From contig JAGCSD010000059.1 of assembly GCA_017964345.1 (NCBI GenBank), positions 1 through 12,086 on the forward strand: a stretch of DNA of 12,086 nt, in the 5' to 3' direction. The notes under the pieces were generated by a model. That model saw only the letters and a program-made list of their open reading frames with translations, was not told the DNA's origin and did not search any database. This stretch comes from Clostridia bacterium (lineage in GTDB: Bacteria > Bacillota > Clostridia > Christensenellales > QALW01). This document shows, one piece after another, positions 1 to 6,883 of the stretch (within the stretch, counting starts at the first letter, position 1; every line of letters begins with the position of its first letter). The translations under genes and the position numbers were made by a program.

Positions 1-644
1 AACACGGGCACGCCTTCCATAGCGCGCAGGGCTTCCATCGTCTGACGGAAATAATTCTTGCGCTCGTTGACCTTCGTCACCGCCACGCCCAGCACGGTAA
101 GGTCGGGAGCGATCTCTTTGACGGTAGCGTAAAAATCAAACATATTGGCAAGCCCGAACATCCCCCACGGGCTTGCTTCCACGGGAATCAGCAGAAAATC
201 CGACGCGCAGAGCAGGTTCATCACCCACCCGCCGAGCGTGGGCGGCGCGTCAAGAAGAATATAATCGAAGCGGTTGCTTTCTTTGATACTTTTCAAGCAT
301 TTTTTCAGGATAAATTCCCGCTGCCATTTGGTGAACAGTTCATATTCGATCCCGCTCATCAGCGTGGACGACGGAATCAGAAACAGATTGTTATACGGCG
401 TTTCCACGATGCAATCGGTCAGATCCCGTTGATCGCGGATCGCGGCGTACAAGTTGTTTTCGCTTCGCGCCATGGCAAGCACGGTGTCCTCATCGAACAG
501 CGAAAGCGACAGATTGAGCTGCATATCGCCGTCAATAAGCAGCACCTTTTTGCCCTTTTGCGCCAGCGCATAGCCGACGTTCGCGCAAGAGGTGGATTTG
601 CCGGATCCGCCCTTGTTATTGGCAAAGCAAATGGTTTTTGTCAT
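1..644 (-). CDS. ParA/Soj-family ATPase (partial, C-terminus outside window)
   Basis: About 214 N-terminal residues are present; the frame stays open to the left edge, so the C-terminus is missing. The deviant Walker A motif NNKGGSGKST (residues 9-18, signature Lys11 and P-loop Lys16), the LIDGD segment (37-40, Walker A' Asp) and Walker B FDYILLDAPP (126-135) place it in the ParA/MinD superfamily of dimerising ATPases that position DNA or protein cargo. The loop reads GGSGKS instead of the usual GGVGKT, and DGDMQLN replaces the common DxDPQGN, so it is a divergent member. The ATG at 644 is supported by GGAGGG seven bases upstream and by a near-consensus promoter. No ParB gene or parS site is visible, so chromosome partition, plasmid-type partition and positioning of a surface machine all remain open. 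Family assignment is firm; the specific role is not. Confidence 0.9.
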   Translation of the reverse strand, partial: MTKTICFANNKGGSGKSTSCANVGYALAQKGKKVLLIDGDMQLNLSLSLFDEDTVLAMARSENNLYAAIRDQRDLTDCIVETPYNNLFLIPSSTLMSGIEYELFTKWQREFILKKCLKSIKESNRFDYILLDAPPTLGGWVMNLLCASDFLLIPVEASPWGMFGLANMFDFYATVKEIAPDLTVLGVAVTKVNERKNYFRQTMEALRAMEGVPV

Positions 645-677
645 AGGTTTTCCCTCCGAAAAATTTCCCTTGTCTTT

Positions 678-706
678 AGTATACTGAATTTACCCCGTTT
701 CGTCAA
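678..706 (-). promoter_or_regulatory. Sigma-A-type promoter of the ParA-like gene
   Basis: On the minus strand TTGACG (701-706) and TATACT (678-683) are separated by 17 bases, five of six matches in each box. Transcription would start about 25 bases before the GGAGGG ribosome binding site. The -35 box lies just beyond the T-run of the preceding operon's terminator, so the two transcripts are cleanly separated. Confidence 0.8.
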
Positions 707-707
707 G

Positions 708-734
708 AAAAATGAGAGGTGTGAACCACCTCTC
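708..734 (-). terminator. Rho-independent terminator of the cohesin/dockerin operon
   Basis: Minus-strand hairpin GAGAGGTG / CACCTCTC (8 bp, positions 727-734 with 714-721, 5-base loop), followed by ATTTTT (713-708). It begins 23 bases after the cohesin-protein stop codon. There is no T-run on the plus side, so it acts on the minus strand only. Confidence 0.8.
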
Positions 735-757
735 GAAAAAACAAACGCACACGCGGT

Positions 758-2305
758 CTATTCAAAATCATCCTCGCCCGTATAGACGTGATGGGGATCG
801 TCCTGATGTTTCTCCTGCGTCTGCGGCGCAGGATCGTCCGTTTCCGGATCATCGGAAAGAACGACATCATAAGGATCGTTCCGTCCCCAATCGTGACTGC
901 GTTTGCGCGGATGTCGCGATGAAGAAGAGCCGTGGCGGATCAGCACGATTACGGCAATCAGCACGCCTATCAGGAGCAGTCCGGCGACAACGACCAGCAT
1001 ATTGACGAGCATCCAGTCGATGGAATCGTCCGACGCATGACCGGCAGCAGTCGGTGTGACCGACAATACATCGGTTACAACAGGCGCGGCGGCAGTACCT
1101 TCAAGCAAGGCGCCCGACGCCGTTTGCAGCGTACCGTCCGCTTCACAGTAGACCGCGGAAAACTCCTTGCCGGTGCTGTGCCGCAATGCCGTTACCACAT
1201 AATAACCGTCCCCAAGGAGCGGGATCGTCCAGCAGGGAAGTCCGTTCACGCTTGTTTTTTCCGATCCGGCAGGCAGACGGACAGGCGTTTTATCCAAAAT
1301 GGTAAACGCTTCGCCCGTCGTTTCCAGCCCGTGGTACAGGGTGAACGCGCCCGTGGTTTCGTCAAAAAGATATAAGTCGAATTCTTCACCGTCATTGATC
1401 TGCACCACGCGCAAGCTTCCCATGACGCCGCTCTCCACTTCTTCGTCCCGATACGTCAGTTTTTCCTGCAGGAAGCCGTCCGGCAGGGCGGTGTGCAGCG
1501 TGCGGCTGAGCGTGAACGCTTTTCCGTCGATCGTAACCGCAATATCCGGCGGTTCCGTGGCGACAGGCGTAGGCACAGGCGTTGCGGCACCTTCCGCCGC
1601 GCGGGTGATCGTGACGGTATATGTTTTGGTGGTGCCGTCCTGCGCGGTCACGCGTACCGAACGCGTGTTCGTACCGACTTTCAAGCTCAGCGAGCCGATA
1701 GGCGTGGCTTTTGCCTTGCTGTCAGAGAGCGTCCAATCGAGCGGGAATTTTTCCACCGCATACGGTACCGAGCAGGTGTAACTGGTCGTGTTGGGAGAAA
1801 ACTTAGGTGCAAGCGTACAGCCCGCCGGCGGCGTCAAACTCGTTAGGTTGCAGTCCGACGGAAGGTTCTTCGCTTTTACGGTCACCGTGGCGCTTGCCGA
1901 AGAGGTGTCGATGGATATAAAATCCTGATCGCTGATATCACTGCTCGTGACGCGCACAACAGCACTGCCCACCGCTTTGGCGGTAAAGGTGAACGTCGCC
2001 GTGTAAGTGGAGGACGTATTGTTGCTGTTGTATTCCGAAATTTTAATCGTTTCGCCCTGTACATTGACGCCGCTGCCGCCGAGTGAACCGGTATAGCTCT
2101 TGTATTCCAGATGCGCGCTGTCAAATTGCACGGTCAAGTCCACACTGCCGACGGCTTTGGATTCCTTAAAGGTGAACGTCACCTTCACCGTGTCACCGAC
2201 GTATACCTGACTTGCAGAAACCGACGCACTGCACGCGGCGTGCGCGATGAGGCACGGCGCGATCATCAGGAAAGTACAAAGCAAAAGTGCAAGCCATTTT
2301 TTCAT
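758..2305 (-). CDS. Membrane-anchored cohesin-domain protein with cadherin-like domain
   Basis: 515 residues. Seen in order: signal peptide (1-23, cleavage after AHA); a cohesin-like beta-sandwich (about 24-145) opening with SASQVYVGDTVKVTFTF and containing VDLTVQFDSAHLEY; a cadherin-like beta-sandwich (about 152-236: LTSLTPPAGCTLAPKFSPNT, then KTYTVTITR); a short Pro/Thr linker (237-254); a domain I do not recognise (about 255-405); one transmembrane helix (about 430-456); then RHPRKRS and an acidic Asp/His-rich cytoplasmic tail (457-515). There is no LPXTG or S-layer motif, so the helix is the anchor. Cohesins bind dockerins, and the gene immediately upstream in the operon ends in a dockerin, so this is probably the membrane receptor for that enzyme. 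The start has an AAGGAGG site overlapping the upstream stop, implying coupled translation. The cohesin call rests on motif resemblance by eye; pairing specificity is inferred. Confidence 0.85.
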   Translation of the reverse strand: MKKWLALLLCTFLMIAPCLIAHAACSASVSASQVYVGDTVKVTFTFKESKAVGSVDLTVQFDSAHLEYKSYTGSLGGSGVNVQGETIKISEYNSNNTSSTYTATFTFTAKAVGSAVVRVTSSDISDQDFISIDTSSASATVTVKAKNLPSDCNLTSLTPPAGCTLAPKFSPNTTSYTCSVPYAVEKFPLDWTLSDSKAKATPIGSLSLKVGTNTRSVRVTAQDGTTKTYTVTITRAAEGAATPVPTPVATEPPDIAVTIDGKAFTLSRTLHTALPDGFLQEKLTYRDEEVESGVMGSLRVVQINDGEEFDLYLFDETTGAFTLYHGLETTGEAFTILDKTPVRLPAGSEKTSVNGLPCWTIPLLGDGYYVVTALRHSTGKEFSAVYCEADGTLQTASGALLEGTAAAPVVTDVLSVTPTAAGHASDDSIDWMLVNMLVVVAGLLLIGVLIAVIVLIRHGSSSSRHPRKRSHDWGRNDPYDVVLSDDPETDDPAPQTQEKHQDDPHHVYTGEDDFE

Positions 2306-2313
2306 ATTCGTTT

Positions 2314-2320
2314 CCTCCTT
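2314..2320 (-). promoter_or_regulatory. Ribosome binding site overlapping upstream stop codon
   Basis: AAGGAGG on the minus strand shares its first two bases with the TAA stop (2321-2319) of the dockerin-enzyme gene and sits 8 bases before the cohesin-protein ATG. A ribosome finishing the enzyme would be placed to start the anchor, fitting stoichiometric production of two binding partners. Confidence 0.8.
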
Positions 2321-4325
2321 AGGAAAGCCCTAAAATGCGCTTCTGACAAGCCAGAAGATCGCGGGAATTAACTGTGCTATCGCGCGTAAAATCCGCCGCT
2401 TCCCTATGCGCGGCGTTTGTAAAAGCAGAAAGCCCTAAAATCGCCTTTTGCGTGCGCAGCAGATCGGCGCTGTTTAATTTGCCGTCGCCGTTGGAATCAC
2501 CGAATACCACAATCGTATAGACGGTCTGCTGTCCGTTATACGTCAGAACTAAACGGTCGCCCGTCGCCATCGCGGAAGTCGCGGGTTTTTCACTTCCCGC
2601 GGCGATTTGCAGAGAAATCGTATAGCCGCTCACCGTCTGCTTTGCCAAAAACGCGGCGCGTGTTTCTCCCACGGGAATACCGAGCAGCAGGTCATCTTTT
2701 ATCTGGTACGCGCTTTGGAATGCGGGCGCGGACGTCGGCGTCGGCGTGACCGTCGCTGTCGGCGAAGGCGTTCCCCCCGCCGCGGGCGTGGGCGTAGGCT
2801 CGTCCGGCGGCGTTTCGCCCGGCAAGGTCAAATACAGCGTGTAATCGCGCGTAAAGCCGTTGGTCGCCCGTACCGTGATCGTGATCTCATTCATACCGCC
2901 GTGAAGCGAGCGCGTTCCCGCGCCGCTCACAACAGCGCCGGCATCCTCCGGCACGGCGGTGATCGTAATGCTTTGTCTTTCCGAAAGCGTTTGTTCGTAT
3001 TCAAACGTATACCGGTCAAACGGCGTACGCAAGGTCACACCCTCAATGGAAAGCGATTTTAAGTAATTATTGCCGTTGCCTGTCTTCGGAACAGCGGGAC
3101 AAGGTTCCGCCGGCATATTGTTATAGACGGGGATCAAAAATTCCAGCGGAGATTCCTCCGCGGGTGATCCGACGATCGCGTTGCGGATCGGCGCGCATTC
3201 CAGCACGCCCGCGCTGACGCTGGTCATATACTGGTGATTATAATACCCGTTGCCGCCGTCCACCACGTCGTATTTTTGCAGATACAGCGTGTTCTGCCCG
3301 ACTCCTACATAGCTGTTCACCAAAAATTGAGCGCCGCCGAGGATCGCCTTATACGGTGTGTTCCAGCCTTTATTCTTGGCGTAGATCGCGCCGTTGACAA
3401 TAGCCGTGCGTCCGCTGTGCGCATAGGCGCCGATGTCAAAATGATTGTAATATCCTTCGTACCCGGGAACGGTTCCGTGCGCCAGCTTGTTCCCCACGCT
3501 GCCCTGCTCTAAGCGAATGCGCGCCGCCAGCAGGTACGGACTGCAGTTTGCCGCCATGCCGGCGGAAACGATCGCCTGCGGGTACGAAATACCGCCGCAG
3601 TCGCCGTTTTCCATGAACGTGCCGGCAAGCATCGTGCGCACGACCGTTTCGTTCACGGTGCTTTCATCAAAATCCAAAACGAGGAACTGATAAATATTGC
3701 TGTCCAGAAAATTGCGGGGATCCATGTAGTACGCGATCACTTCTTTGAGCGCCTGTACCCAGCCGCCGCTGTCAAAAGCGTACCATTTTTTGTTTTCCCA
3801 GTCATAGGCGCCCTTGTCATAGGACTTCCACGCGTCGGGAGATTGGAGCAGATTGCGCCCGATCACCCATTCGTTTGCCATTACATCGTTCCAATCCAAA
3901 TTCGTCATAAGCGGCGTGAAGCGCCATGCCGGATGAAGAGTGTGCAAGGTACGCAGTTTTTCATGATAACTGACCGGAAACAACTCCAATGTCGTTTCAA
4001 AATCCGCGTCTTCTCCCTGCTGTGCTTCGCGCAGCGTGATGAATTTTGCCATCACAAACCCTTCTTTGCCGTCGGCGCTGACGCGATACCAGTCGTTTTG
4101 CGACGTGTCTTTTGTGACGCCGGTCACGCGGACGATACTGCCTTTGACAAGAGAAGAAACGATCCCATAGGACGTACCGGGGCCGCTGCGCATATTCAGA
4201 TTGCTGCTGCTCGTGGTCACGGTTCCCCATGCGGACAGCTCCGCCACCTCGTACGCGCGCGCAGGCAGCACGACAAGACCGATCAAGCAGACAAACACCA
4301 ACAACAGAGCGAGCGTTTTGCGCAT
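2319..4325 (-). CDS. Dockerin-bearing SH3 / glucosaminidase peptidoglycan hydrolase
   Basis: 668 residues. Seen: signal peptide (1-24, ARA before YEVAE); SH3b domain (about 34-98, with LNMRSGPGTSYGIV and GKEGFVMAKFI); a GH73/LytD-type N-acetylglucosaminidase domain (about 120-395) with likely catalytic Glu273 in ARIRLEQGS and the downstream YYNHFDIGAY block; a cadherin-like beta-sandwich (about 420-500); a Pro/Thr linker (505-535); a small module (about 537-607); and a C-terminal dockerin (609-668). The dockerin has two EF-like calcium loops: D610, N612, D614, N618, D621, and D645, T647, D649, N653, D656. The family cleaves the GlcNAc-MurNAc bond of peptidoglycan; the SH3b domain would help bind the wall. 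Dockerins normally dock enzymes onto cohesins, and the next gene in the operon supplies one. ATG at 4325 has AAAGGAG 8 bases upstream and a clear promoter. Substrate could also be a wall glycan other than peptidoglycan. Confidence 0.93.
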   Translation of the reverse strand: MRKTLALLLVFVCLIGLVVLPARAYEVAELSAWGTVTTSSSNLNMRSGPGTSYGIVSSLVKGSIVRVTGVTKDTSQNDWYRVSADGKEGFVMAKFITLREAQQGEDADFETTLELFPVSYHEKLRTLHTLHPAWRFTPLMTNLDWNDVMANEWVIGRNLLQSPDAWKSYDKGAYDWENKKWYAFDSGGWVQALKEVIAYYMDPRNFLDSNIYQFLVLDFDESTVNETVVRTMLAGTFMENGDCGGISYPQAIVSAGMAANCSPYLLAARIRLEQGSVGNKLAHGTVPGYEGYYNHFDIGAYAHSGRTAIVNGAIYAKNKGWNTPYKAILGGAQFLVNSYVGVGQNTLYLQKYDVVDGGNGYYNHQYMTSVSAGVLECAPIRNAIVGSPAEESPLEFLIPVYNNMPAEPCPAVPKTGNGNNYLKSLSIEGVTLRTPFDRYTFEYEQTLSERQSITITAVPEDAGAVVSGAGTRSLHGGMNEITITVRATNGFTRDYTLYLTLPGETPPDEPTPTPAAGGTPSPTATVTPTPTSAPAFQSAYQIKDDLLLGIPVGETRAAFLAKQTVSGYTISLQIAAGSEKPATSAMATGDRLVLTYNGQQTVYTIVVFGDSNGDGKLNSADLLRTQKAILGLSAFTNAAHREAADFTRDSTVNSRDLLACQKRILGLS

Positions 4326-4366
4326 TACGGTGGCTCCTTTCCCTCAAAAGTCGGGTTTATGTTGTT

Positions 4367-4395
4367 ATTGTACCATACTTCGACGAATTATGCAA
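4367..4395 (-). promoter_or_regulatory. Promoter of the dockerin/cohesin operon
   Basis: Minus strand TTGCAT (4390-4395), 17-base spacer, TACAAT (4367-4372) preceded by TGG, giving an extended -10 (TGnTACAAT). It drives the operon starting at 4325. It faces away from the promoter at 4442-4470; a dyad GGCGAA/TTCGCC (4413-4418 with 4429-4434) lies between the two and could be a shared operator, though nothing proves that. Confidence 0.75.
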
Positions 4396-4441
4396 TACTT
4401 TTGTAACAATTTGGCGAAAAATATTTGCTTCGCCGTACAGC

Positions 4442-4470
4442 TTTACGAAGATGACAAAATGTGATACAAT
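4442..4470 (+). promoter_or_regulatory. Promoter of the HAD phosphatase gene
   Basis: TTTACG (4442-4447), 17-base spacer, TACAAT (4465-4470) with a TG extension (TGATACAAT). The 17 bases AAAATGTGATACAATAC (4456-4472) recur exactly upstream of the deacetylase gene at 9094-9110. Confidence 0.65.
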
Positions 4471-4524
4471 ACAAAAGGTGTTTGATACGGCTTTCGACGG
4501 CGCCGTACGCCCGGAGGAAACGAT

Positions 4525-5316
4525 ATGAACCGATTACAATGTGTAATGCTGGATTTAGACGGTACCATCTACCTGGGAAACCGCCTGTTTCCCTATACGG
4601 CGGACTTTTTGGCGCGGCTGACGCGGTTGGGCATCGGCTGTTTGTTTTTAACGAACAACTCCTCTCGTTCCACGGACGCGTATTTGGAAAAGCTCGCGCG
4701 CATGGGCATCCAAACCGACGCGTCGCACATCCTCATCAGCTCGCACGCCGCGGCGAACTATCTGAACGCGCACTTTCCCGAAAAACGGGTGTTCCTGCTC
4801 GGCACCGACAGTATGCGGCGGGAAATGGAGTCGCGCGGGATCCGCCTGTGCGAGGACGATCCCGAGGTCTTGCTTGCCGGCTTCGATACGGATCTGAACT
4901 ATGATCGGCTGACGAAATTTGCCAATTTCGTCGCAGACGGTCTGCCGTATATCGCCACGCATCCGGATCGCGTTTGCCCCGCGGAACACGGTTTTTTGCC
5001 GGATTTAGGAAGTATAATGGAATTGATCTTCGCCTGCTGCGGCAGACGTCCCGACGTCGTCTGCGGTAAGCCCGAGGAGCAGATCCTGATTGCCGCGGAG
5101 CAAAGGACCGGCTTTTCCCGCGAGCATCTTTTGATGGTGGGCGACCGGCTGACGACCGATATCGCCATCGGGCAATGGGGCGTCAAAACCTGTTTGGTGC
5201 TTTCCGGCGAAGCTCGCAAAGAAGACATACCCGGCGCGCCGATCGCGCCGACGTACGTATTCCCGACCCTGTACGAATTGGGGCTTGCCATCGAAAAAGC
5301 GCGCAAAAACGAGTAA
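4525..5316 (+). CDS. HAD-superfamily IIA (NagD-like) phosphatase
   Basis: 263 residues, full length for the NagD/AraL/PGP subfamily. HAD motif I is DLDGT (Asp10 nucleophile, Asp12 acid/base), motif II is FLTNNSS (Thr43), the motif III Lys is in GKPEE (Lys182), and motif IV is GDRLTTD (Asp207, Asp212). A C2-type cap lies between motifs II and III. No signal peptide, so it is cytoplasmic and would hydrolyse a small phosphate ester such as a sugar phosphate or phosphoglycolate. Start ATG is supported by GGAGG seven bases upstream. It is divergent from the dockerin operon and followed by the L,D-transpeptidase gene, which has its own promoter, so the two need not be cotranscribed. A link to amino-sugar recycling is possible from context but not shown; substrates of this family cannot be read from sequence. 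Confidence 0.92.
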   Translation: MNRLQCVMLDLDGTIYLGNRLFPYTADFLARLTRLGIGCLFLTNNSSRSTDAYLEKLARMGIQTDASHILISSHAAANYLNAHFPEKRVFLLGTDSMRREMESRGIRLCEDDPEVLLAGFDTDLNYDRLTKFANFVADGLPYIATHPDRVCPAEHGFLPDLGSIMELIFACCGRRPDVVCGKPEEQILIAAEQRTGFSREHLLMVGDRLTTDIAIGQWGVKTCLVLSGEARKEDIPGAPIAPTYVFPTLYELGLAIEKARKNE

Positions 5317-5398
5317 AGACGCGGTGTTTCGCATATATTTTTTCTTAAATTCCGATTAAAATTTACAAAAAGTTTTCTTTCATATCCGTTGATTTTTA

Positions 5399-5427
5399 TT
5401 GACAGGTATACAGCTTAGTGGTATAAA
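5399..5427 (+). promoter_or_regulatory. Promoter of the L,D-transpeptidase gene
   Basis: Perfect TTGACA (5399-5404), 17-base spacer, TATAAA (5422-5427), within the AT-rich 198-base gap after the phosphatase gene. Predicted start near 5434 leaves an untranslated leader of about 80 bases. Confidence 0.8.
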
Positions 5428-5441
5428 TATAATAAAGATGA

Positions 5442-5492
5442 GTGGCTTCTTTTTTTTGAGCACACGACTGTGCCGTTTAATGGGTATGCCAC
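5442..5492 (+). promoter_or_regulatory. Possible structured 5' leader of the L,D-transpeptidase mRNA
   Basis: GTGGC (5442-5446) can pair with GCCAC (5488-5492), enclosing a perfect hairpin GCACA-CGAC-TGTGC (5460-5473) and an eight-base T run. The ribosome binding site GAAGGAG lies just downstream. It matches no riboswitch class I know (it lacks the GEMM and ydaO core motifs). It may be a small regulatory structure or chance pairing. Confidence 0.3.
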
Positions 5493-5514
5493 CGGACGAT
5501 GAAGGAGTGTTTTT

Positions 5515-6615
5515 ATGAAAAAACTTCTTGCCGTGACGGTTTGCCTGCTTTGTCTGGTCGCCTTTTTTTCCGCATGCCGACCGTGGCAGACCATCGGCGG
5601 CAACACGGCGTCCATTCCTACGCGCATACCGTATTCGCCTTCCTCGTCCGCCGCGTTCACGCCATCATCGGCTGATCCGAGCGGTTCCCCGCTGCCCGCC
5701 ACGCCCGACACCGATTCGTCCGCGCCCGTTACGCCGACACCCACCTTATATATTCGCCCCGCGCAAACAGAAAGTATCGTTCCCTCCGCGCTTCTGACGG
5801 TCGGCTATACCACGCCGCTGAAGGATGCGCCCAAGGGATATCGGATGCCGTATTACATCGAAGTCGATATCAGCAACCAGTGTGTCAATATCTTTGTAAA
5901 AAACAAAGCCACGGGCAAATATGATGTTCTGCTCAATCGCTTCATCTGCTCCGGCGGGACAAGCACCAATCCCACGCTGACCGGAGAGTTCTACATCAAA
6001 ACGCAGGAACAGCAGAGAGCCGCCACAGGGCAGAATCTCAAATACAAGCGGTATTACTTCCAAAAATACGAGTCTTATGCCTATTATGTAACGCGATATA
6101 AAAATGAATATATGTTTCATTCCTTTACCTTTGCACAGGTAAACGGAAAAGTCGTTCCGAAATCCGGCGCCTATTATAATATGGGAAATCCCGGCAGCGC
6201 AGGTTGTTTGCGTATGCTGATGAACCATGCCAAATGGATCTATGATAATGTCGACGGCGGAACGTATTGCGTTGTGACCAAAAACCGCCCGGTCGACAGC
6301 ACGCTGCGCGCCACACTGAAAAAGTATCTCCCACCGCTTGGTTGGGATATGCTGGCGGACTATGAGCCGGGTAACAATTCGCACGGGCTTGTGCGAACCG
6401 AGTTGGTAAGCAATCCCGATGTTGTTCCCACGCCCAAACCTACACCGGTGGAAGAATCTCCGACGCCGGACAATTCGGAAGAGCCGAGCGTTTCTCCCGA
6501 CGTTACGCCGACCGCAACGCCCACCGAAGTGCCGAGCGACGAAGCCTCTCCGACGGGAACAACGACGTCCCCGACCGACACACCGACAGCATCTTCCGAT
6601 ACGCAGGAACCATAA
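5515..6615 (+). CDS. L,D-transpeptidase (YkuD domain) lipoprotein
   Basis: 366 residues. A lipoprotein-type signal ends in FFSAC (likely lipidated Cys21). A Pro/Ser/Thr-rich stretch (about 30-80) leads to a YkuD catalytic domain (about 111-256) beginning PYYIEVDISNQCVNIFV, with FICSGG, the conserved His in MFHSF (His202) and the active-site motif GSAGCLRM (Cys231, Arg233). The family makes 3-3 cross-links in peptidoglycan or attaches proteins to it through the Cys thioester. The usual SHGC motif reads SAGC here, so one commonly conserved His is Ala; the catalytic Cys, upstream His and Arg remain, so activity is expected. A second Pro/Thr/Ser/Glu-rich tail (about 301-366) follows. GAAGGAG lies 8 bases upstream of the ATG at 5515. 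Located outside the membrane, next to other wall-acting genes. Confidence 0.92.
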   Translation: MKKLLAVTVCLLCLVAFFSACRPWQTIGGNTASIPTRIPYSPSSSAAFTPSSADPSGSPLPATPDTDSSAPVTPTPTLYIRPAQTESIVPSALLTVGYTTPLKDAPKGYRMPYYIEVDISNQCVNIFVKNKATGKYDVLLNRFICSGGTSTNPTLTGEFYIKTQEQQRAATGQNLKYKRYYFQKYESYAYYVTRYKNEYMFHSFTFAQVNGKVVPKSGAYYNMGNPGSAGCLRMLMNHAKWIYDNVDGGTYCVVTKNRPVDSTLRATLKKYLPPLGWDMLADYEPGNNSHGLVRTELVSNPDVVPTPKPTPVEESPTPDNSEEPSVSPDVTPTATPTEVPSDEASPTGTTTSPTDTPTASSDTQEP

Positions 6616-6626
6616 GGCAGTCAAAC

Positions 6627-6654
6627 GAAACCCCGATGTCCGCATCGGGGTTTC
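6627..6654 (+). terminator. Terminator after the L,D-transpeptidase gene
   Basis: Perfect 12-bp stem GAAACCCCGATG / CATCGGGGTTTC (6627-6638 with 6643-6654) with loop TCCG, starting 12 bases after the stop. The T-run is only the three T within the stem, so it is stem-strong but tail-poor. Confidence 0.75.
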
Positions 6655-6736
6655 AACTCACTGACGGAACAGCTAAAGAATACTATGTCCCGCTTCTCTT
6701 GATGTGATTTAATCTGCTAACGTAAATTATGGTAGT

Positions 6737-6754
6737 ATTCGGCTTAAGCCGAAT
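6737..6754. repeat. 18-bp perfect palindrome
   Basis: ATTCGGCTTAAGCCGAAT is self-complementary with no loop. Such a site could bind a dimeric protein or be the centre of a recombination site. It is not followed by a T-run, so it is not an obvious terminator. Confidence 0.6.
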
Positions 6755-6883
6755 GTGATAGGATATTATACATCTACTCAGGCGCCGGCGCGGCGCATAT
6801 CCATCGCGAAAGACGAGTATCCCGCCGGGTATATCACAGATTCACACAGGCGGATTTACTATTGTTGAAAAATCCGCCGTTTA

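Noticed and set aside
758..4325. Cellulosome gene cluster
   Set aside because: There is only one cohesin and one dockerin, no carbohydrate-binding module and no plant-polymer hydrolase; the cargo is a peptidoglycan-type hydrolase.
5442..5492. Cyclic-di-GMP or cyclic-di-AMP riboswitch before the transpeptidase gene
   Set aside because: The core conserved bases of the GEMM and ydaO classes are absent and the leader is too short for ydaO.
5746..6645. Long minus-strand open frame (299 codons) opposite the L,D-transpeptidase gene
   Set aside because: Arg/Gly/Cys-rich product with no domain, fully antisense to a gene with clear motifs, promoter and ribosome site.
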